Of a stretch of DNA of 6,118 nucleotides, positions 1 through 6,118 are shown piece after piece. Positions within the stretch are counted from its first letter, which is position 1, and each line of letters starts with the position of its first letter. A program made the translations under genes and the position numbers. The DNA comes from Blastocatellia bacterium (GTDB lineage: Bacteria; Acidobacteriota; Blastocatellia; Pyrinomonadales; Pyrinomonadaceae), in the NCBI GenBank assembly GCA_003175865.1, contig PSRF01000178.1, positions 1-6,118 of the forward strand, in the 5' to 3' direction. Under the pieces are notes generated by a model, which saw only the letters and a program-made list of their open reading frames with translations, was not told the DNA's origin and did no database searches.

Positions 1-444
1 AAGTTGACGGAAGAAGAGTGGGACCGCATGAAAGAGCATCCACTACATGGTCAACAAATATTACGCGGCATCGAATTTCTGCAAGGAGCGGCGCGAGTGG
101 TGGCGCAACATCACGAGAAGTGGGACGGCACTGGTTATCCGTTAGGACTGCGCAAAGAAGACATCGATGTTTGCGCACGCATTTTTTCGGTGGCGGACGC
201 CTTTGATGCCATCACGAGTGATCGAGTGTATCGACGTGGGAAATCCTACGAAGCCGCAGCGCAGGAGTTAGACGACTGGGCAGGCAGACAGTTCGATCCG
301 AAAGTTGTGGAGGCATTTCATCGCGTGCCCAAAGAAGATTGGGAAGAACTACACCGTCGCTCGCTTGAGCCGAAGCATGAAGACTTTGAAGTGAGGCAGA
401 TGGTCCAGAATATGGAATCACAGCTTGAGTTCGTAGTCAGTTAG
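1..444 (+). CDS. HD-GYP domain protein, C-terminal part (probable cyclic-di-GMP phosphodiesterase), 5' truncated by window
   Basis: This is the 3' end of a larger gene; the reading frame is already open at base 1, so no start codon can be assigned. The 147 visible codons hold the second half of an HD-GYP domain. Seen directly: an HPLHG segment near the left edge, the metal-binding and signature stretch HHEKWDGTGYP (bases 109-141), then the typical helix ARIFSVADAFDAITSDR and the closing GRQFDP motif. The family hydrolyses the second messenger cyclic-di-GMP, using a di- or tri-iron centre in the cytoplasm. The HD pair itself and any N-terminal REC, GAF or other sensor domain lie outside the window, so the input signal is unknown. 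After the domain comes a charged, probably helical tail of about 40 residues. The stop TAG (442-444) lies inside the end of the convergent VWA gene. Family assignment is firm; catalytic activity cannot be fully judged from this part. Confidence 0.93.
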   Translation, partial: KLTEEEWDRMKEHPLHGQQILRGIEFLQGAARVVAQHHEKWDGTGYPLGLRKEDIDVCARIFSVADAFDAITSDRVYRRGKSYEAAAQELDDWAGRQFDPKVVEAFHRVPKEDWEELHRRSLEPKHEDFEVRQMVQNMESQLEFVVS

Positions 445-1597
445 TCTGTGTCGATGGAACTACGTATCCACGACGAGAATGTAGATTCAAACCAACACGG
501 CGCGAAGCTACTTGTATCTTCCTGTACTCACCTTGTGGTGCTTCGGCTAATGGACGTTTTGGCCGGTAAGTAACAACATACTCTGCTGCAATTGCTCGCG
601 CGACCTCGTTGGATTGGGCCAACATTTCGTCGGCCGTCTTTGGCAACAGTATCCTTCCGCCAGTCTCTTCCGCGACACTTGTTAAGACCTGCTGACTTTT
701 CTTCACCTCATCTTCATAAGCCTTCCGTTTCTTTCGCATCGCTGGATCAAAACGAATACCTACTCCGTAGGTAGGAGATCGCGTTTGCCCTGGTGGCATC
801 GTCGGATCAGTCGACGCGATCGGATCGTTACTCGTCGGTCGCATTCCGCCCGAAACGGATGTCGTCTTGTTGTCGCTTTTTTGTCTGACAAACTCGGTGT
901 AACTGATGACGTGTATGGTTGCGCGTGCTGCCATTAGCGAACGTACAGCATCTTCTCGGTTAACTTTACCGCCGGGTGTATCAACTCCATCAGTGATCAT
1001 CACAATGTGGCGACTGCCTTCGGGTCGATCCTTGAATTGTTGTGACGCTGCGACCATTGAGTCGGAAATCCGTGATCGCTTCGCCGGACTCATTTTGGTC
1101 TTCAAGACTTTCAGCACTGTCTGTTTGTCAGTGGTCCATGATTGAAGTAGCTCGGTGGAATTGCTCGATTGCATGACCGCGATCCATGAGCCTTCCTGCA
1201 AGCGGTTTACGAGATCTGTTGCGACCTGTCGTGTTAACGAAGTGCTCTTCGAGACACCACCAAGCCCGCTTGTATCACCGCCCGTATCGAGCAATAACAG
1301 AACATTCGCCGGGAGGTGTCGAACACTTCTGACTTGCTGAGCAACACCATCTTCCAACACAAGAACATCGTCTACCTCAAGAGTTGGGTCGTAATGACCG
1401 TAGGAGTCAAGAGCGACAACCGGCAGGCGAACTTCTTCGGTAAAGACTCTGACCGGCTCCTGGTCTTCATCCTTGGTCGGCTTTGCAGGAGATGGTGACG
1501 GCGACGGCCGCGTTTGCTGGTTTTGGGCGAAAATATGAGGAATGCAAACGCAAGTAATGAGAAAGATGATCGCTATAGTGCGCTTCAGCAAATCCAC
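437..1597 (-). CDS. Secreted VWA-domain protein of the 'VWFA-related Acidobacterial domain' type, with degraded MIDAS
   Basis: Predicted exported protein of 386 residues. Residues 1-24 form a Sec signal peptide: KR, a hydrophobic core, and a likely cleavage IFA|Q. A Pro-Ser linker (RPSPSPSPAKP) follows, then a beta-rich stretch (residues about 50-95, with VLVLEDGVAQQV), a von Willebrand A fold (about 97-240), a Ser/Thr/Pro-rich insert (about 240-275), and a C-terminal part with EETGGRILLP, EYVVTYRP and RRGYVVP. This order matches the acidobacterial VWFA family (TIGR03436), whose function is unknown. The first metal-site motif, normally DxSxS, reads DTGGD here (from D104), while the later TDG (D203) is kept, so metal-dependent ligand binding may be altered. 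The start is uncertain: an in-frame TTG at 1606 abuts a GGTGGT sequence, whereas the GTG at 1597 lies 9 bases from it, so GTG is preferred. pta lies upstream on the same strand. The 3' end overlaps the HD-GYP gene by 8 bases. Confidence 0.87.
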   Translation of the reverse strand: MDLLKRTIAIIFLITCVCIPHIFAQNQQTRPSPSPSPAKPTKDEDQEPVRVFTEEVRLPVVALDSYGHYDPTLEVDDVLVLEDGVAQQVRSVRHLPANVLLLLDTGGDTSGLGGVSKSTSLTRQVATDLVNRLQEGSWIAVMQSSNSTELLQSWTTDKQTVLKVLKTKMSPAKRSRISDSMVAASQQFKDRPEGSRHIVMITDGVDTPGGKVNREDAVRSLMAARATIHVISYTEFVRQKSDNKTTSVSGGMRPTSNDPIASTDPTMPPGQTRSPTYGVGIRFDPAMRKKRKAYEDEVKKSQQVLTSVAEETGGRILLPKTADEMLAQSNEVARAIAAEYVVTYRPKRPLAEAPQGEYRKIQVASRRVGLNLHSRRGYVVPSTQTN

Positions 1598-1606
1598 AAG
1601 AATCAA

Positions 1607-1612
1607 ACCACC
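1607..1612 (-). promoter_or_regulatory. Possible ribosome binding site (GGTGGT) deciding the VWA gene start
   Basis: On the minus strand GGTGGT lies directly against an in-frame TTG (1604-1606) and 9 bases before an in-frame GTG (1595-1597). The distance suits the GTG and not the TTG. An in-frame stop (TGA) lies further upstream, so no longer N-terminus is possible beyond this short stretch. It is an imperfect Shine-Dalgarno sequence, so this is a preference, not proof. Confidence 0.4.
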
Positions 1613-1662
1613 AATGTTTTGTTGCGTGTTTGATGCTCACCTAGGCTTTGAGTTGCCCAAAA

Positions 1663-2676
1663 CTAACCTGCAGCGGCCGCTCGGGCCTGTGCTTGTACCG
1701 CCGTAATTGCGACAACATCGACTATGTCTTCAGCTTTGCAACCCCTTGATAAATCGTTTGCAGGTTTGTCCAAACCCTGTAGAACCGGGCCGATCGCAGT
1801 CGCACCCGCGAGTCGTTCAGTCAGTTTGTAACTGATGTTACCCGCCTGGAGATCGGGAAAGATCAGAACGTTTGCGCGTCCTCCGATAGGTGAACCAGAT
1901 GCTTTGGAGTCAGCGATACGTGGGATCAAAGCGGCATCCAGTTGGAGTTCGCCGTCGATCTTCAGTTCAGGTGCACGAGCGCGCACAGTTTTTGTTGCTT
2001 CAACGACTTTGTCGATAAGTCGATGTTTGGCACTCCCCTTCGTGGAGAACGACAACATTGCGACGCGAGGTTCTGCGCCGATCAGTGCACGACAGGAGTC
2101 AGCTGACGCTAACGCGATGTCAGCAAGTTCGGCTGCACTTGGTTCGATAACCACGGCGCAGTCTGCGTAGATCATCGCGCCGTTGTGACCAAAGTCTGGC
2201 GTCTTCAGAACCATTAAAAAGAAACTTGATACGAGCTTGAATCCTTGTTTGACGCCAATGCAGTGGAGTGCAGCACGGACTGTGTGTGAAGTAGTGTTCG
2301 TGGCCCCGGCAACGGATCCGTCTGCTGTCCCTAGACGAACCATGAGGTCTCCGTAATACAGTGGATCAGAGACGAGTGTACGAGCCTCGTCGAGAGTGAG
2401 ACCCTTGGCCTTCCGCAGTTCGTATAAGAAAGCGACCATCTTTTCGAAATCAGCAGCACGGCGATGATCGACAATTGTCACGCCGCCTAAATCAAGCGAC
2501 TGAGACTGCGCCGTTGCTCGAATTACTGACTCATCACCAAGCACAGTAATTTTTGCAATGCGATTCCGCGAGCACTGTGCGGCGGCAACTACGGTGCGCG
2601 GATCGTTCCCTTCGGGAAGTACGATGTGTTGCAGACGAGAGGCGGCGCGTTGGCGGATGTTTTCAAGCAGACTCAT
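1663..2676 (-). CDS. pta: Phosphate acetyltransferase
   Basis: Catalyses acetyl-CoA + phosphate <-> acetyl phosphate + CoA (EC 2.3.1.8) in the cytoplasm, linking acetyl-CoA to acetate overflow or uptake and to the acetyl-phosphate pool. The 337 residues are the length of the short, single-domain enzymes, without the extra N-terminal regulatory domain of E. coli Pta. Seen: [11 protein letters not shown] near the N-terminus, [19 protein letters not shown] (111-129), the [11 protein letters not shown] region (170-180), [13 protein letters not shown] (273-285) and [17 protein letters not shown] (296-312). R134, S310, R311 and D317 fall one position after the catalytic or CoA-site residues R133, S309, R310 and D316 described for the Methanosarcina thermophila enzyme, so an active enzyme is expected. 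The ATG start has AGGT 6 bases upstream (minus strand). No acetate kinase gene (ackA), the usual partner, is adjacent; the VWA gene follows after 56-65 bases. A phosphate butyryltransferase is the alternative but fits less well. Confidence 0.95.
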   Translation of the reverse strand: MSLLENIRQRAASRLQHIVLPEGNDPRTVVAAAQCSRNRIAKITVLGDESVIRATAQSQSLDLGGVTIVDHRRAADFEKMVAFLYELRKAKGLTLDEARTLVSDPLYYGDLMVRLGTADGSVAGATNTTSHTVRAALHCIGVKQGFKLVSSFFLMVLKTPDFGHNGAMIYADCAVVIEPSAAELADIALASADSCRALIGAEPRVAMLSFSTKGSAKHRLIDKVVEATKTVRARAPELKIDGELQLDAALIPRIADSKASGSPIGGRANVLIFPDLQAGNISYKLTERLAGATAIGPVLQGLDKPANDLSRGCKAEDIVDVVAITAVQAQARAAAAG

Positions 2677-2817
2677 AAATTTACCTAGGCGAAGCTGGAT
2701 TTTGTGCGAAGTCTACTCAAGATGTATCAGCGCGAACAAGTCTTTCCGGCCACACCAACGTCGTGATAGTTTGTCTTAAAGTATCGAGCTCAACTTGTTG
2801 CCAACCGGAGAAGAGTA
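2677..2817. promoter_or_regulatory. Divergent intergenic region between pta and the DUF1232 gene
   Basis: These 141 bases must hold the start signals for pta (leftward) and the DUF1232 gene (rightward), since the genes diverge. I see no strong sigma-70 promoter on either strand. The best rightward candidate is TTGTGC (2702-2707), a 17-base spacer and TATCAG (2725-2730), which is a weak match. Just before the DUF1232 ribosome site are alternating inverted 4-mers, CAAC-TT-GTTG-C-CAAC (2791-2805), which could be a small operator or leader hairpin or could be chance. No transcription factor site is recognisable. Confidence 0.45.
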
Positions 2818-3285
2818 ATGTCAGAACTACGCAGCCGCATGAAGAACCTCTTGATGTTCGTTCCAAACATGGTACTCCTTTGTGCCCGGTTGATGGTGGA
2901 TCCGCGAGTGCCGGCCAAAGAGCGAATCCTTGTAGCGGGCGCCGTTGTCTACGCGATCATGCCATTTGATTTGATTCCTGACATGATTCCGTTTGTTGGA
3001 CAGATCGACGACGCATATTTGATCTCGTTGACGCTGTTGCGCTTGATGAGTGTTACGGAGCCATCTGTCGTGAGAGAGCACTGGCGCGGTGGTGGCGACG
3101 TCGTTCAACTAATCGAATCAACGGCGTTGCTGGCTGCGAAATTTCTACCGAAACGTATTCGAAGGGTGTTAACTGCTCAAGTTGAAGATCCGCGCGCGAT
3201 TCGAGGCCGTTCGAAGAAGAGAGCTAACCCTATCCTGATTGAACGTCCTGAGCCTCAGCCGAATGAAGAGGCGAGACCTAACTGA
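2818..3285 (+). CDS. DUF1232 (YkvA-like) small membrane-associated protein
   Basis: A 155-residue protein with the DUF1232 core at about residues 30-75: VPAKERILVAGAVVYAIMPFD followed by the family hallmark of a PFDLIPDMIPFVGQIDD stretch (49-65) and a hydrophobic DDAYLISLTLLRLM helix. The molecular function of this family is not established; members are small proteins with short hydrophobic segments, probably membrane-associated. The N-terminus has an amphipathic, mildly basic start with no clear signal peptide. The C-terminal 45 residues are basic and proline-rich (RGRSKKRANP, EPQPNEEARPN), probably disordered and cytoplasmic. The ATG is well supported by GGAG at 2807-2810, seven bases upstream. 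The gene stands alone on its strand, diverging from pta, and its TGA stop is followed without a single base by the stop of the convergent DICT gene. Family call is firm; role unknown. Confidence 0.87.
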   Translation: MSELRSRMKNLLMFVPNMVLLCARLMVDPRVPAKERILVAGAVVYAIMPFDLIPDMIPFVGQIDDAYLISLTLLRLMSVTEPSVVREHWRGGGDVVQLIESTALLAAKFLPKRIRRVLTAQVEDPRAIRGRSKKRANPILIERPEPQPNEEARPN

Positions 3286-3837
3286 CTACGCAGCGATCGA
3301 CCAATTGATTACACCCTCCACCGCGTTCGTTAAACTCATAACGACAGAGTCATCGCTGGTTTTTAATGCCGCGTAGCTGTGTTGGGCGGCCGAGGGCGTT
3401 TCATCTCGTCGCGCAATGAACGCCGTGTTGAAGGTAGAGGAGTTCGCGATTAAGAACAATTCCTTAGTTAATGTGAAGTCGTCATCCAATGTTATCAACC
3501 TGATATTCGGATGACGCGGCGGTTGCCAGTCGTTTCTCCCAAACAGATAAACTGCTTCTGACACGTCGGCTATCCGGAGATAACGATCAATCACAGACTG
3601 GAATCCTGAGAGTTTTCCGAACCCAGCATAAACTCGCCCACCTCGATTCGTTCGCAGTACAAGAGAATTCTCAATCATCAAACAAGCGTATTCGATTGAT
3701 GACGAGGTAGTGTTGCAGAGAAAGGTCTCACGTTCCTGAAAATCGTGACGTGAAATGTTCGAAATACGATCCGAGCCGATGGATCGTTTAATCGACAAGA
3801 GTGCAAGGGCAAGTTGAAAAACGGAAAAGTTCTTCAC
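3286..3837 (-). CDS. Stand-alone DICT-like sensory domain protein
   Basis: A 183-residue soluble protein that resembles a DICT domain over nearly its whole length. DICT is a sensory module known from diguanylate cyclases and two-component proteins; its ligand is unknown to me. Features pointing to it: SSSIEYACLMIEN (45-57), the glycine-phenylalanine strand RVYAGFGKLSGFQ (68-80), the DRYLRIADVSEAVYLFG segment (84-100), a W-x-PPxHP-like turn (NDWQPPRHPN), LITLDDDFTLTKELFLIA (114-131) and FNTAFIARRDE (137-147). The usual EWF-type motif reads ELF here, so the tryptophan is absent. No output domain (GGDEF, EAL, HD, kinase) is fused to it and no membrane segment is evident. The start is GTG, chosen because a full AGGAGG lies 10 bases upstream. 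mpl ends 104 bases upstream on the same strand; the downstream neighbour converges with zero spacing. The assignment is by remembered pattern, and a profile search would settle it. Confidence 0.72.
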   Translation of the reverse strand: MKNFSVFQLALALLSIKRSIGSDRISNISRHDFQERETFLCNTTSSSIEYACLMIENSLVLRTNRGGRVYAGFGKLSGFQSVIDRYLRIADVSEAVYLFGRNDWQPPRHPNIRLITLDDDFTLTKELFLIANSSTFNTAFIARRDETPSAAQHSYAALKTSDDSVVMSLTNAVEGVINWSIAA

Positions 3838-3941
3838 AACCAGGGGGCCTCCTACCTAGCCGTTAGCCGGATTTTTACAGGATTTAATCTGCGAGAGCGT
3901 TACGAATTTTTTGCTTAAATGTGTGGTTGGATCCGGTATCG
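3838..3941 (-). promoter_or_regulatory. Spacer between mpl and the DICT gene
   Basis: The 104 bases separate two genes read in the same direction. The mpl-proximal half is A/T-rich, the DICT-proximal part is G/C-rich and carries the AGGAGG site. I find no convincing hairpin followed by a T-run, so no intrinsic terminator for mpl is visible, and no clear -35/-10 pair. The spacer is long enough for a separate promoter for the DICT gene, but read-through from mpl is equally possible. Confidence 0.3.
3848..3853 (-). promoter_or_regulatory. Perfect Shine-Dalgarno AGGAGG before the DICT gene
   Basis: The minus strand reads AGGAGG, ten bases before the GTG start at 3835-3837. It is the strongest ribosome binding site in the window and supports the GTG start, although the spacing is on the long side. 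The ten spacer bases begin with a run of five C, which could pair with part of the site in the RNA. Confidence 0.6.
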
Positions 3942-5348
3942 TCACAATCTGAGCGAACTTAGCAGTTTCTCGTGAATACTTCCGAAGCCGCCGTTCGACA
4001 TAATCGCAACGACGTCACCAGCGCGGAGCTCTGGAGTGAGATGCGCCACTATTTGATCTGCGCCTGGTAAGGCGATCGCCGGTTTGTTCTGGCTGGCAAC
4101 CGCTTGAATTAGCTGTACAGTATCGAGAGCCCGTCCCTTTTCGCTGACCTTTTGACTATCAAAGACGTCTGCAATCACAACGTAATCCGCCGGTGTGAAC
4201 GCGTCAGCATAATCATCTTGAAACACGGCCAGGCGTGACGACCATGAACGTGGTTCAAACACCGCGATCAGTCTACGGTCAGCATATCTCGTTCTAAGCG
4301 CCCGCAGTGTCTCGCGGACGGCGGTCGGATGGTGAGCGAAGTCGTCAATAACAGTAACGCCGCGCTCTTCGCCGCGAACCTCAGCGCGTCGCTTCACGTT
4401 CTTGAAAGTTTGCAACGCCTTAACGATTAGATCTTTGTTAATTCCCCACGCGTTTGCCGCGATAATAACCGCAAGACAATTCAACAGATTGAACTCGCCC
4501 AACAGCGGAGTCTCGAACTTGCCCCAGAGTTTGTTTTCACAAAACACTTCAAACTGCGAAACACTTCCCGATAAGTCTGCGTTTCGAACTTGCCACTTAG
4601 CTTCATCGGAGAACCCGAACGTTTCGAGATTGGTGAATAATCTCGCACCCATTACTTGAACAACGGCACGTACGTTCGCGCTGTCCCAGCCGGCAATCAA
4701 TCGTCCATTCCCGGGTACTAAATTCATAAACCGCCGGAAGGCGAGTTTCACTGCGTCGAGATCGGCGTAGATGTCAGCGTGATCGAATTCGATGTTGTTG
4801 ACTATCGCGATTTCGGGCAGGTAATGCATGAACTTTGGACCCTTGTCGAAATACGCAGTGTCGTACTCATCGCCTTCTATACAAATATAATCGCTATTTG
4901 TAACGCGAAAGCTGGTACCGAAATTTTGCGCAACGCCTCCAATCAAGAAACTCGGATCCAGTCCGCCCTGATCGACAACCCATGATGCAATACTAGTAGT
5001 TGTTGTCTTTCCATGAGTGCCGGCTACAACCAGTGAGTGGCTACCGCGAATGAACTCTTCCTTAACAACTTCAGCTTGCGACCGGTAAAGAAGTTTACGA
5101 CGTAACGTTTCTTCAACTTCCGGATTGCCGCGTGGAATTGCATTGCCGACGATGACGCAATCTGGTGCAGCAGTTAAGTTGTTCGCATTGAATCCTTGGA
5201 GAACCTTGATGTTGAGCGACTGCAACATCGTTGACATTGGCGGGTAGACATTTTGATCTGAACCGGTGACGTGATGTCCGCGTGCTTGCAACATGCCTGC
5301 AAGTGAGGCCATTGCCGTCCCGCAGATACCGATTAAGTGATAATGCAT
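3942..5348 (-). CDS. mpl: UDP-N-acetylmuramate:L-alanyl-gamma-D-glutamyl-meso-diaminopimelate ligase (murein tripeptide ligase)
   Basis: Joins the tripeptide recovered from old peptidoglycan to UDP-N-acetylmuramate, using ATP (EC 6.3.2.45), so wall fragments re-enter murein synthesis in the cytoplasm. The 468 residues cover the full three-domain Mur ligase plan (E. coli Mpl is about 457). Seen: N-terminal UDP-binding GICGTAMASLAG (7-18); VYPPMST (34-40), which is typical of Mpl and helps to separate it from MurC; VGNAIPRGNPEVE (67-79); the ATP P-loop GTHGKTTTT (110-118); EGDEYDTAYFD (158-168) and NNIEFDHADIY (184-194) in the central domain; IDDFAHHPTAV (334-344) and FEPRS in the C-terminal domain; and the closing SNGGFG (451-456). 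All the key motifs are intact. The ATG start fits the family N-terminus, though no good Shine-Dalgarno sequence precedes it, which would suit translational coupling with gmd, ending 32 bases upstream. Confidence 0.96.
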   Translation of the reverse strand: MHYHLIGICGTAMASLAGMLQARGHHVTGSDQNVYPPMSTMLQSLNIKVLQGFNANNLTAAPDCVIVGNAIPRGNPEVEETLRRKLLYRSQAEVVKEEFIRGSHSLVVAGTHGKTTTTSIASWVVDQGGLDPSFLIGGVAQNFGTSFRVTNSDYICIEGDEYDTAYFDKGPKFMHYLPEIAIVNNIEFDHADIYADLDAVKLAFRRFMNLVPGNGRLIAGWDSANVRAVVQVMGARLFTNLETFGFSDEAKWQVRNADLSGSVSQFEVFCENKLWGKFETPLLGEFNLLNCLAVIIAANAWGINKDLIVKALQTFKNVKRRAEVRGEERGVTVIDDFAHHPTAVRETLRALRTRYADRRLIAVFEPRSWSSRLAVFQDDYADAFTPADYVVIADVFDSQKVSEKGRALDTVQLIQAVASQNKPAIALPGADQIVAHLTPELRAGDVVAIMSNGGFGSIHEKLLSSLRL

Positions 5349-5380
5349 GTAGAGAATTTAGAACCTGCTAGAGACTTGAT

Positions 5381-6118
5381 TCAACGTCCACGATTTTCGT
5401 GAAGCTGCTTTTCGCCCTTGGCGAGAATCATGTCGTGGTCAACCATGAGCTTAACGAGGTCATTAAAACTGACCTTTGGTTCCCAGCCTAGTTGGCGTCG
5501 CGCCTTTGCAGAATCACCCTGGAGAAAATCTACTTCGCTGGGTCGGTAATACCATGGGTCGATTTCGACATACTGTTTCCAGTCGAGATCCAAATATGAG
5601 AAAGCCTGCTCGACGAACTCCCTAACGGAGTGTGTTTCTCCTGTAGCGATGACGTAGTCGTCAGGTTTGTCGGCTTGCATCATCAACCACATGGCATATA
5701 CGTAGTCTTTCGCATAACCCCAGTCCCGTTTCGCATCCAAATTTCCTAGATACAAACGATCCTGAAGACCAAGCTTGATTCGTGTCACGGCCCTCGTAAT
5801 TTTCCGCGTCACGAATGTCTCTCCTCGACGTTCTGACTCATGGTTGAAAAGTATTCCATTACAGGCAAACAAACCGTAAGCCTCGCGATAGTTTATTGTC
5901 GAGTGGTAAGCGAAGACTTTTGCGGAAGCGTACGGTGAGCGAGGGTGAAAAGGAGTGTTCTCATTTTGTGGTCCAGGAGCAGCACCAAACATTTCTGACG
6001 ATGACGCCTGGTAGTACTTTGGACGAATCCCGAGCTCCCGAATCGCTTCGAGAATGCGAATAGCACCGACGCCAGTTACATCCGCCGTGTACTCCGGCAC
6101 ATCGAAGCTGACTCTAAC
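5381..6118 (-). CDS. gmd: GDP-mannose 4,6-dehydratase, C-terminal part (N-terminus beyond right edge)
   Basis: Converts GDP-D-mannose to GDP-4-keto-6-deoxy-D-mannose (EC 4.2.1.47), the entry step to GDP-fucose, GDP-rhamnose and related deoxysugars for surface glycans. The 245 visible codons start inside the gene: the first six residues, VRVSFD, precede [12 protein letters not shown] as in full-length Gmd, so a GTG at 6098-6100 is an internal valine codon and not a start. The NAD(P)-binding N-terminus (about 80-90 residues) is missing. Seen: the active-site strand QASSSEMFG, with Ser where E. coli Gmd has Thr132 and the Glu of Glu134; the YASAK pair matching Tyr156/Lys160; [36 protein letters not shown]; and the substrate-end motif [13 protein letters not shown] followed by [10 protein letters not shown]. 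It is an extended short-chain dehydrogenase with all visible catalytic residues present. mpl follows after 32 bases, so co-transcription is likely. The usual partner fcl is not seen and could lie outside. Confidence 0.97.
   Translation of the reverse strand, partial: VRVSFDVPEYTADVTGVGAIRILEAIRELGIRPKYYQASSSEMFGAAPGPQNENTPFHPRSPYASAKVFAYHSTINYREAYGLFACNGILFNHESERRGETFVTRKITRAVTRIKLGLQDRLYLGNLDAKRDWGYAKDYVYAMWLMMQADKPDDYVIATGETHSVREFVEQAFSYLDLDWKQYVEIDPWYYRPSEVDFLQGDSAKARRQLGWEPKVSFNDLVKLMVDHDMILAKGEKQLHENRGR

Noticed and set aside
1635..1665. Hairpin TTTGGG-CAA-CTCAAA between pta and the VWA gene as a terminator
   Set aside because: The stem is short, A/T-rich with a G-T wobble, and no T-run follows on the minus strand.
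1835..2170. Open plus-strand frame of 111 codons opposite pta
   Set aside because: It lies wholly antisense to a well-supported, full-length pta, its product resembles nothing I recognise and is rich in Ala/Ser as expected of a shadow frame.
2781..2805. Possible sigma-54 promoter for pta (minus strand TTGGCAACAAGTTGAG)
   Set aside because: The -24 part resembles TGGCA, but the -12 part lacks the required TTGC, so the match is inadequate.
2827..3108. Open minus-strand frame opposite the DUF1232 gene
   Set aside because: It is antisense to a gene with a clear family motif and ribosome site; the translation looks like random composition.
6098..6100. GTG as the start codon of gmd
   Set aside because: The frame stays open to the window edge and encodes VRVSFD just before it, as in full-length Gmd proteins; the gene is truncated by the window and not by a new start.
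1..6118. Mobile element, CRISPR array, defence island or prophage
   Set aside because: No transposase, integrase, phage or Cas-like protein, no regularly spaced repeats and no tRNA-linked attachment site were seen; all genes look like normal chromosomal genes.

Overview
The window looks like an ordinary stretch of chromosome from a Gram-negative-type bacterium, most likely an acidobacterium. The main taxonomic clue is a secreted protein built like the 'VWFA-related Acidobacterial domain' family. The other genes (pta, mpl, gmd, DUF1232 and DICT proteins, HD-GYP) fit that placement but are not specific to it. Mpl implies recycling of meso-diaminopimelate peptidoglycan, which usually goes with an outer-membrane cell plan. 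The taxon is an inference from protein families, not a database result. Coding density is very high: no gap between genes exceeds about 140 bases. I see no rRNA, tRNA, CRISPR array, insertion sequence or attachment site.

Layout, left to right. The 3' part of a plus-strand HD-GYP gene (probable cyclic-di-GMP phosphodiesterase) enters from the left edge and ends at 444, overlapping tail-to-tail by 8 bases with a minus-strand gene for a secreted VWA-domain protein. Upstream of the VWA gene on the same strand is pta (phosphate acetyltransferase), 56-65 bases away, so the two may be co-transcribed. A 141-base divergent spacer separates pta from a plus-strand DUF1232 (YkvA-like) small membrane protein. 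That gene ends exactly where the next minus-strand gene ends. This next gene encodes a small protein that looks like a free-standing DICT sensory domain. Further right, on the minus strand, are mpl (murein tripeptide ligase) and, 32 bases upstream of it, the C-terminal two thirds of gmd (GDP-mannose 4,6-dehydratase), which runs off the right edge.

How the genes may work together: gmd and mpl are close enough to form one transcription unit, pairing nucleotide-sugar synthesis for surface glycans with cell-wall recycling. The DICT protein could lie at the end of the same transcript or have its own promoter in the 104-base gap. HD-GYP and DICT are both signalling domains with ties to cyclic-di-GMP, but they are on different transcription units here and a functional link is only a guess. 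I did not find a recognisable new multi-gene system. The points most worth a second look are the VWA protein with a degraded metal site, the solo DICT protein, the gmd-mpl pairing and the two convergent gene pairs without any spacer.
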